DNA of 64,000 nt from Pyropia yezoensis (taxonomy: Eukaryota > Rhodophyta > Bangiophyceae > Bangiales > Bangiaceae), in contig CM020620.1 of NCBI GenBank assembly GCA_009829735.1, forward strand, positions 4,022,299-4,086,298, read 5' to 3'. The translations under genes were made by a program, and so were the position numbers. How positions within the stretch are numbered: position 1 is the first letter of the stretch; the number at the start of each line of letters is the position of its first letter. Below, piece by piece: positions 1 through 8,800 of the stretch. Under the pieces are notes generated by a model. It was given only the letters and a program-made list of their open reading frames with translations. It was not told where the DNA came from and searched no databases.

Positions 1-1442
1 AGCTGCAGCGCGTCGGCGGCCAGGCCCAGAGGGAGGGGCGCCTGCGGCGCAGCGCCGCCACCGTCGACATCGCCACCACCGCCCCCCCCACTACTGCCGC
101 TGTCGCGGATGCGGCTGTTGTCGCCGCCGCCGCCACGGTCGCCGCCGCCGCCACCGCCGCCGCGTCCCCGCCCTCCGCCACGCCCGGCCGCAGCGGCCGA
201 GCCCAATGGGGAGGCGGGAGGGCACAGCTGAAAGCGCACCCGCAGCGCGCGGATCCCTCCCGCGCGTCCAACCGCACGCGCCAGCTCCGCCCAACCCCGC
301 GCGCGGAGCGCTGCGACCGACGGTACCCCCCCCCCCGACGCGGCAGCGACGGCTGCCAGCGCCGTCACCAGCGCGGCCGTCTCGGCGGCGCTCGCGTACG
401 CGTCATACGAGACGAGGCCGAGGCGGCCCGCGGCGGCGGCGGCGGGCTCCCCCGCGGCCGCCGCGGCGGCGACCACGTCGGCGCGGCCCGCCTCGCGGAG
501 CTCCCGCGCGCGCGGCAGCACGCCGGGGGCGAGGCCCAGGCGGGTGGCCGCGGGGGAAGCCAGAATCTCGTTCACGACGCTGCGGGCGGTGGGGGTGTCG
601 GTCCACCACGCCGGCGCCGCGGCAGGGGTCCCCGTCGTGGCGGCAGTGGTCGCATCCATGGCGCCCCTCGCTGATGGTGTCACCGGGGTCCCTGACAGGG
701 GAGACGGCGGCTGGGAGGACGGCAGTGTCGGCTGACATAGCGCTTGAGGGCGCGGGACGCTCCCCCCGCCGACCCACCCCCCGCCCCCGCGGCGCGGCCG
801 CCGACGCGCCGGCGGCGCTTCGGCCACATCCCAGCCGAGGATGGCGGCGACGCGCCGGAACCCCCCCCCGGGGACAGTCGCCACCCGGTTGGCGACGGTC
901 GGGTCCAGCTGCCGCAGCACCGTCCGTGGGGGAAGAGTGCCGGGTGGGAGGCCCGCCGCGGTGACCACCGCCGCCACGTCGGCGGCAACGGCGGCAACAT
1001 AGGGGGGCGGGGACGGCCGGCCGCCGACGCGGGGGTGGTCACGGCGGGCCGCGCCCGCCGCGCGGCGGCGCGAGGTGGTCCGCAGCGGCATGAGTGGTGC
1101 CGGGGGGGGCGGCGCGCGCGCCCGCTCTGCCGCAGCCGCCGCCGCTGACAGGGGGCGTGGCGGTGGGTAGGGCGAGGGCGCGGGGGGGGGGAGCACCCCC
1201 ACTGGCTCGGGCGGAGGGGCAGAGACGGCGGCGGTGGTCGACCCACGGTGGTAGCTCGGCGGGGCGTCGCGCCCCGTCGGGTGGCCACCCCCCCGCCCTG
1301 TCGCGGGCTCCCCAACCGCACAGGCCGGCCCGTCGAGGGAAAACGCCAAGGCCATCTCATCTGAGGATAGCCCTCCCCCCCCCGTGGCGGCGGTAGATTC
1401 CCCGCCGCCACCCCCCGCCAGACGCAGCCCTCCCTCAACCAT
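1..1442 (-). CDS. hypothetical protein, partial (runs off the left edge)
   Basis: A minus-strand frame stays open for about 480 codons from an ATG at 1442 to the window edge, so no stop is visible. GC content is so high that open frames occur on both strands, so length alone proves nothing. The argument for this frame is that it gives non-repetitive, protein-like segments, such as TVLRQLDPTVANRVATV (near 890-940) and WWTDTPTARSVVNEILASPA (near 540-605). These alternate with Pro/Ala/Gly-rich linkers. The part nearest the edge becomes Gly/Arg-rich. No domain is recognised. The start is uncertain: an ATG at 659 lies in the same frame, and the frame also continues upstream of 1442. A frame change or intron near 1440-1530 is possible, because a different frame looks more protein-like there. 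Confidence 0.4.
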   Translation of the reverse strand, partial: MVEGGLRLAGGGGGESTAATGGGGLSSDEMALAFSLDGPACAVGEPATGRGGGHPTGRDAPPSYHRGSTTAAVSAPPPEPVGVLPPPAPSPYPPPRPLSAAAAAAERARAPPPPAPLMPLRTTSRRRAAGAARRDHPRVGGRPSPPPYVAAVAADVAAVVTAAGLPPGTLPPRTVLRQLDPTVANRVATVPGGGFRRVAAILGWDVAEAPPARRRPRRGGGGWVGGGSVPRPQALCQPTLPSSQPPSPLSGTPVTPSARGAMDATTAATTGTPAAAPAWWTDTPTARSVVNEILASPAATRLGLAPGVLPRARELREAGRADVVAAAAAAGEPAAAAAGRLGLVSYDAYASAAETAALVTALAAVAAASGGGVPSVAALRARGWAELARAVGRAGGIRALRVRFQLCPPASPLGSAAAAGRGGGRGRGGGGGGGDRGGGGDNSRIRDSGSSGGGGGGDVDGGGAAPQAPLPLGLAADALQ

Positions 1443-2975
1443 GGGGTCGGGCGGCGGCACCACCCCCACCACCGCCCCCCGCCGCCACGACCACCCTCGA
1501 CGCGACGGGCGCAGCGGCAACAGCAGCGGCGACGGCGGCGACAGGCGCGGCCCGACCGGCGGCCAGCCGCGGGCGGGTAGGCCACACCCGCCACACACCA
1601 CCCCCCCGCACCCCGACGATGGCAGCGACAGCGGCGGCGGCCGGCACGAAGTGGCGACGCCGCCGCCAGGGAGGGGGTCCCCCCCACCCGGGCGGCCGCC
1701 CAGTATAGGAACAAAGGCGACGGCCAGGGGCGGTAGTGACGGCGACGCCGCCTGCCCGTCCCGGCCGCCGTCACAGTGGCAATGGCAGCAGCGGCGGGCC
1801 GGCGGGCGGCCGCTCGGGCCGGGGGGAGACGCCCCCGCAGAAGAGGGCGGAAGGGGGGACCCCGCCACCGCAATACGCCCGGCGACGGCGGAGGCACATG
1901 GGATGGGGGTAGCCGCAGGACTCGCAGCGGCGGTGCCGGCGGCGGCCTCGGCACTGGCGGCAGGGCCGGCGGCTACGAGCGGGTCCAAGCCCCACGCGGT
2001 GACCGCCTCGGCGGGGATGGGCGCGACGCGCGCTGCATCGGTGAGCCGCATGGAGCCGGTGGCGGGGTGGAAGCGGGTCAAAAGCGTAAGAGTGGCGCCA
2101 GTGGACGGGGAGAGGCGCCAAGGGGGCAGTGCACCAGGAAAGGGGAGCCAGCGACGACAGCGGCAAGCCACAACATGGCACCTCTCAAGGTGGAGAAGGG
2201 GGGGGTGGAGGGGCGTGTCATGCTCGTCTTGGCACTGACTCTGAGGAGCTCGGGCGTTCGCTCTGGCCGACCGACCTGGCGGCCGTGCCAGAATTACCCG
2301 CGTGGCAACTGGAACTGCTGAGGGGTTATAATTTCAATGCGAATAATTCTAAGACGATTGTTGTTAAACCTAAGAAACACCAACTTGCAGCTGGGCAATT
2401 GAGCGAACTGTCTCAGGGGCAAACTGTAAGGGCGACGACCGTTCGGCTGGAAAGGAACGAGGCGTGGCGTCAATCGCAGGGACGAGCCTGGGGTATGCAC
2501 CGTTCTCGAGGGGCACGTGTGGGACCTACTGACGTGACAGCGAGGCATAGGCCTCCTCCGGAAGAGCTCTCCCCCTTCCTCCCACTTTCCTCGATGGCAG
2601 AGCAACCCGTACGGGGAGGTAGGCGGGTCGACCCCCCCGCAATTGACCAGGGGTCACACCGCTGTGAGAGGTGGGTGGCCTTGGCAAGTCGATGTGAGTG
2701 CCTGTGGAAGGGCACGGCAGCGGTCCAGCTACCAGTCTCTGCTGGTGTACCTTTCACTTTCCCACCGTTATGGGAAGGCGTTCCTCCCTCCACGTGCAGA
2801 AGCACCCTACCCCACCCTCACCCCCAACCGCGCATGTGAATCCGCCTGGGGCTGGTGGCCGCTGCACACGACCCCTCCTCCTCATCTCCCTCTTACTTAC
2901 CCTCCCAAGCCCCGCCCCCCCCCCCCCCACAACCTCCCAGCTATGCCGGTAAGGCGCGGGTCCTCTCCCAGCGCC
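1443..2975. other. GC-rich low-complexity stretch, no supportable gene
   Basis: About 1.5 kb. Positions 1443-2310 are Gly/Pro/Ala/Arg-type low complexity in every frame, with competing open frames on both strands. Positions 2310-2480 are clearly less GC-rich and may be promoter-proximal DNA of the small gene at 2976, but I see no definite promoter motif. A C-run of about 14 bases lies near 2918-2931. Confidence 0.5.
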
Positions 2976-3287
2976 ATGGCCGTCCCCACGCTGCAGCTGA
3001 TGGTGGTGCTGGTGGTCGCTGTGACGGTGGCACTGGTAACGGCGGGGCCTCCCATCAACGACTGCTTTGGCAGCTATCGACGGTGCATCCGGAAGCGCTG
3101 CCGGCACGCTCGGGTTCCCCCTGATCAGACCGTCGATCAGCTGTTGGGGAGTTCAAACTTGTGTTGGAGGAACTGCCTGCGTGACGTGCAGGTGAGTTGC
3201 ACGGAGGTGTCATAGCCGAATGGACGCAGGGAGGCGGATATCCCTCCGTCCGCCCCCTCTCCCCTGCAGCCCCGGCTGTGTTGGTGA
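2976..3287 (+). CDS. small secreted cysteine-rich protein (two exons)
   Basis: Exon 1 is 2976-3191 and exon 2 is 3270-3287. The 78-bp intron has a strong donor (CAG|GTGAGT) and a pyrimidine-rich acceptor ending CTGCAG. The product is 77 residues. Residues 1-25 form a typical signal peptide (hydrophobic core LMVVLVVAVTVALVT, then AGPP). The mature part has six cysteines spaced C-x6-C-x4-C-x20-C-x3-C-x8-C and is very basic in its first half (YRRCIRKRCRHAR). If the intron is retained, the frame instead ends at 3215 with seven different residues and still supplies a sixth cysteine. An in-frame ATG at 2943 would add 11 basic residues before the hydrophobic core; 2976 is preferred because it gives a cleaner signal peptide. 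Family unknown; secretion and disulfide bonding are inferred. Confidence 0.55.
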
Positions 3288-5826
3288 TGGGGCCCCGGCT
3301 CATGTCTTCGTCTCACCCGGAGATGTGCTGAGCGGTAGCGGGTGCGTCCCGGCGCCGTTCCCGTCCTTAGGGAGAAGGCACGGCTCCATCGAGGCCTTCA
3401 GTGACTCAATTTTCAACTACTAAACCATTGAAGGAACGACTCCTCGTTTGGCCCCTCCACGTCCGACGGCGTGTCGGCACAGAACCGCAGTGAGACGAGT
3501 CATCGACTGAACCGGGCAGGGCCGCCGTCGCCGCCTTCACCATCGGCGCCATTGTCGCGGCCCACCCGGTTGTGGTGGCTATGGCATAGTCTGAGTGGGG
3601 GACGGCGTTGACACAATCCCATGCGGCTGTGTTGCGGCCGCCCGCTGCGCCCTGTCTTTCGATCTCGTGGCTACTGCGTCGCCCCCCGCCCCCTCCCCGC
3701 TTCCCCGGGCCCCTACCATCCGTAAAAACTACACTACACGTTCATCCGGCTCCTCCCTGCCCCCTCCGCAACTCCCTCCTGCAAAGCACATACTATACTC
3801 GCTGACCTCAAAGGCGGCGGGGTGCGTCCGCCCGTCGCTGTTAACAACGCGGCCGTTGCGGTTGCGGTTGCGGTGGCGTTTGCGGTTGCGGTGGCGTTTG
3901 CGGTTGCGGTGGCGATGGCGGTTGCGGACGGCGGCGGTGGAGGTGGTGGCGGCGGGGGCGCAAGCCCGTACGGTATATCCCACGGCGCGCCTGGAACGCC
4001 CGGGCGGGAGAGCGCACTCCCACCGCCGCTGCCGCCGCCCCCGCTGCCGCCGCCCCCGCTGCCGCTTCCGTCGCTGCGACCCGTTGACCATCGCCGCCAC
4101 CACTCCAGGAGGGGCGGTGAAAAAAAGGGGTGGTGCTTGGGAATGGCTTGCTCCACGAAATGACACAAAACCTTTGTTCTTCAACACCATTAAGTTTCCA
4201 TTTGCCCACACAATAAATGCATTAACTTTTTACGCAGTTGATGGTGTGTATGCTCGTGTCAGACGTGCACCGATCCTCCTTTCCGCCTTGGTCGCGAGTC
4301 GGCCGCTGTCTGACGCGCGGCCAGCAAGACCAAGTCGCCTCTCTTCGCTGACGGCGATCGGCTGACGGACCATTCACCGGGGTGGCCGCCCCTCTCGTCC
4401 GTGCATTCCCCCCCGCTCCCGCCCACCCCCTCGCCCCTGCACTCCTGCAGGGGTCGGGGTCCCATCGAAAAAAAATCAAATGGCCGCCCCTCCCCCCCTC
4501 GTCGGCATCCCCCCGCTTCCCGCTGATCCTCCCCCCTCCCCCCTTCCTCCCGTCCCACATCCCAAGCGCCAAACTGTGTTGTGGCACCTGTCGCGCCACC
4601 CCCTCCTGCCTCCCCCCTACCTCCCCTAGGCCTCCCCCCTGCCTTTCCTCTGCCCCCCCTGCTCCCATATGCCCCCTCTTGCCCCCGGCGACCGTCGCCG
4701 CGGGCTGTCTGTCCCCGCCTGCGTTAGGGACGCGGTTTTGGCCGGCAGCGGCAGGGGGGGGGGGGGGGGTGGACATGCCCCCCCCTCGCTGCTGTGGCGG
4801 CTGCAACCGCCGCTGCGTTTGCGTCGGCGGCGGCGGCGGCGGCGGCGGAATCGAACGCATCCGCGCGTGTGGGGCACGCCGCTGCAGACGGGTGGCACCT
4901 TTCGCATGGGCCTGTCCGTGGCGGCCGCTCCGCCGGCGAGGGTACCTGCGTGCAGGCCGCAGTCTACCAGCATGAGGGGCGTGGGGCTTGGGGTGGCGTG
5001 TGGGGGGTGGGGGTGAGGGTAGGGGGAGGGCGGCTGGTGGCGATGCTCACGCCTTTAATTTCCGTGCGAAGCGGGCGCACCCCCCTCTCGTGGGGGGCGT
5101 GCGGCTTGGGGTGCTTGGTCCGCCTTGGTGGGCTTGCAGGGGGGGGAAAGGCAAGAACCTGTGTCGGCAACGAGGACGCCACCATGTGCCGCTCGCCGCG
5201 TGGTGCTGCGTCGCCGCTGCTCGCCGCAGCCGCATGACCGCCGCGGGCCGGCAAAAGCAGCCAATTCACGCCCACCGCTGCCGCTGCCGCCGAAACGCAA
5301 CCCCATCAAGGCGGAAGGGCGCGGCGGCGGGACGCGGCGGCGGGGGTCGTCCCTCCCCCCTCCGCACGCGGATGTGTGTGGTGGACCGCTACCGGCGGGC
5401 TGCCGGTGAGGGGGCGCCGTCGCGGCCGCTCAGCGTGCCCCCCCTGTCGGCGCTGGTAGTACAGATGGGAGCGGGGCGGCGGTCTCACCCCCCCTCGCTC
5501 TGGCGGCGTACGCAACGCTGGACGTTGCTGGCACGCTCTTTGTGGGGGTCGCCGGTATGGATCCGAGGCGTGGTGGCGTTGCGGCGGCGACGACACAACG
5601 GAGCGCCGCCGTCGCCGCCGCCGCGGGTGGCGACGCGGCTAGGGGTGGCCACTTGCCCGTCGCGTGTGAGCGCAGGCAACGGGTGGGTGGGGGTGGAGGT
5701 CGTAGTGGTGGTGTTGGTGGGCGCGCGGGAAGAGACGACACCCGCCCTCACGCGCGGGTCCGTCGTGGGAGTGGCGGCGACGACGACGACGGGGACGCCT
5801 CTTGGCGGTACCCCTCGAGGTCGAGC
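3288..5826. other. intergenic, low-complexity GC-rich DNA
   Basis: No convincing gene. It holds a G(T/G)TGCG-type short tandem repeat at about 3853-3925, poly-purine/pyrimidine tracts, an AATAAA at about 4211 with no clear gene upstream, and a 16-base G run at 4754-4769. The open frames here are Ala/Pro/Arg-rich and overlap on both strands, as expected from base composition. Confidence 0.5.
3853..3925. repeat. hexamer-based tandem repeat (GTTGCG / GTGGCG)
   Basis: Repeated GCGGTT and GCGGTGGCGTTT units form a short minisatellite. It translates to Val-Ala or Arg-Leu repeats depending on frame, which explains several spurious open frames across it. Confidence 0.7.
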
Positions 5827-8800
5827 ATGGCGGCAGCGGCGACCGTCGCGGCGACGGAGACGTCGGCCGGCGGGGCGTCGCTCACCACGGCGGGTAGCGG
5901 TGGCTCCAACTGTCGCCCTGGGAGGCCGAGGACCTGCCTTCGGTGGCCGGCGCGATGCGGGCTGCTCACTGCCCTAGCCGCCACAGCGGTGGCGTTGCTG
6001 GTGCGGTCAGCGGTTGGCGCCGGCGGTGTCGGCGCGCCCGCCCACGGAGGCTCTCCCCTTGCGTTGGGGCTTTTGGCACCGGGTGGAGCAGCTGCGCCCG
6101 CTGAGGCCGTGCCAGTGGTGGGCCATCAGGCGGGAGCGACCGCGCTGACTACGTCGGCATCTGCGACGCCGACGCCGACGCCGTCACCGTCTGAGGTGGT
6201 GGCGGCTATTGCGGCGGCCGCCACTGTCACTACCTCCTCCCCATCTACGGTTGTGCTGCTGCAAGTGAATGGGTCTGTGGAGCACCTGCTGTCGGCGGTG
6301 CTGACGCTCCCCTCGCCGGGGCTGCCGCTGCGGGACATCCGCTTTGGGGTCACGTCCACCAATGTCAACGTGCTGCCGGCACTTGCGGCGACGCCGAGCG
6401 GTACTGCCGCCGCACTATCATCGGTGATGCTGTCGACGCGCATGCACTCGAGCTTTGCCAATGGCAACGCCCGGGTTGTCAACGTCACCCTCGCGGCCGA
6501 CTTTGACGCGTTTGTCGGCATGACCGACGTGTCGCTCGTCGCGTCGACGACGTTGCCATCGGATGAGCACGGCAGCGGCAGCGGAGGCTCGGGCATCATC
6601 CCTCTCTCGGCGGGGGGGGACATCAACACGCTGGAGGGTGGCAGTGCAAGTGAGGGCAACACCGTGCAGCTTGGGAAAGTGACCGTCACGTACGTGATTG
6701 TCGGCATCAGTGTATACGAGAAGGGCAGTAATGGCTCACCGGGTGCGCTCGTGTCGGGTGACGGCCACTCCCTCTCCTTGCCCTACACGGCGCTGCTGCC
6801 GGCGGGGGCGAAAGGAGCTGCCGACGGTGCGACGGCCACGCCCAACCAGCTGAGCCTGGGCGTGACCGTCCAGTTTGCCAATGGCAGCAGCACCACCACT
6901 TCCTCGTCAGTCGGGGGGTCGGGGCTGCAGAGCTCTACCGGCAGCGGTGGCATGACCTCCCAAATGGGTGATGTTGACGCATCGCTGATGTCGTGGAACG
7001 CTCAGGTGGCACATGACTCGGCCACGTGCGCAATGGGCACGTCGGCGGTTGCCGATGACGGCGCCGGCGGCGGCTTCCGCCTGACTCCCGGTTGCGGGTT
7101 TGGTTTCTATGACACTCCATCGGGAGAGATGCATCTGGGGCTCGACCTTCAACCGTACCGTACTGGCCCCCTGGTCATCGGCTTCACTTGGTCCGCGCTG
7201 ACCGCCTCTGAGGCGGACATGATGGACGAGGTGTGGACTTCTTTTGTTACTATTGATATCACTGGCCGCCCGCCACCCGTCATCACGGGCGTGGCGCCTG
7301 GTACGCCGGCGATGACCGGCAGCGCGCTGGCATCGGGGAGCTTCTCATCGGCTTCGACGCTGCTGCGACCGTCGGGTGGAGAGCAGTTGGTGTACCAGCT
7401 CTTCAACACTGAGGGGTCTGTCGACCGTGCCGTTGAAGTTATGCTGAACGGCAGCAGCGCCGAGGTGGGGGTGGCTGGCGCCGTGGGCTCATCGAGCGGA
7501 ACCCGAGTTACCTTCCTTGAGGTTCCTGGGTCGTACGTGTCCGCTGGCGCGCCATCCTTCAACCAGTACGTGACCTGTATGTCGGTGGCTGGCGAAGGCA
7601 AGGATGTTCCCTGGCAGCTGATGATTACCCGTCCGTCCTCGGCGGGTGGCAGCTCGTCAGGTCCGTTGGAGACAGTGGCGGCGGTGCTGGCGCCGGGCGT
7701 GCAGGCGCCTCTCAACTATGACGATCGCAAGGTATTCATTTCAGGGGTGTCACCGACGGGCGCGGCCGCCGAAGGCGGTGTGACGGTTACCCTGTCGGGC
7801 TATTTCCCGGACTTGCAGGCAACGCGCGGGGACGGCGTCTTCTTCAACGCCGTTCGCGTGCCTGCTCGCTACATCATCACGATCAGCGAGTCGGTCATCC
7901 AGTTTTCGCTCCCGCCGCTGTCAACCTTTGGCCGCAACACGGAGTACTCTGTGACCGTTCATGTGGCGGCTGAGGTGTCCAACGGCATCACTTTCAGCTA
8001 TTGGTCGGACAGGACTGTGGCCCAACTTGAAGTGACTGGCACCTCTACTCGCGGCGACGCGTATGAGCTGGGGCGGTGCAACACGGCGCGCTTTACGGTC
8101 ATGCTTCAGCCCATTTCCACCGCCTCAAGCAGCATCCGGTGGTCGGTTCACCCGCGGGTGGCGGGCTCGACCGCGTCTAGCGAGGTGGACCTACTGGCGA
8201 CTCTGCCTGCCGAGCGAGCGACGGCCGACACGCTGGTGCTGGAGTCAGACGAAGTCCCTGTGGGGGAGTACAATGTGCACGTCACGGTAACGTTGCCGAC
8301 GTACAACGTCACCTCCACGTCCCTTCTCCGCCGCACTGACGGTCTTGCGGTGGGCGTTTACCTCCACACACCCCCCGTGCGGGCGGTGACCGTGCCCGAC
8401 GCGCCACTGCGAGTAGCGGCGCTGATTGACACGCCTGGGTGCTTCACGCCCCCCGCTGAAGGGAACGACAGCCTCGTACTCAAGTGGACCTTTATGGGCC
8501 GCACGACCGAATGGAGCTACCGCGAGACCGAGGCTCGAGCGCAGGCGTCTTCATCCGAGGAGACCCCCGCCCGCCTTGGCTGGGAGTACGTGGTGCCCCA
8601 GACGGACTTGGAGTACGGGCGCCATGCGGTCATCCTGCACGTCTCTTATGCGGGCGCCTCCGAAGTGTTTGGCACCGCCACGACAGTGGCGGTGGTGTCC
8701 CCGTCTGCACTCGTCGCCCGCATTCGTACGGGTGAGTCTTCGGTGAGCCTGAACACCCGCTCGTCGCTCACCATGGTTGGCAACCAATCTTACGACCCGG

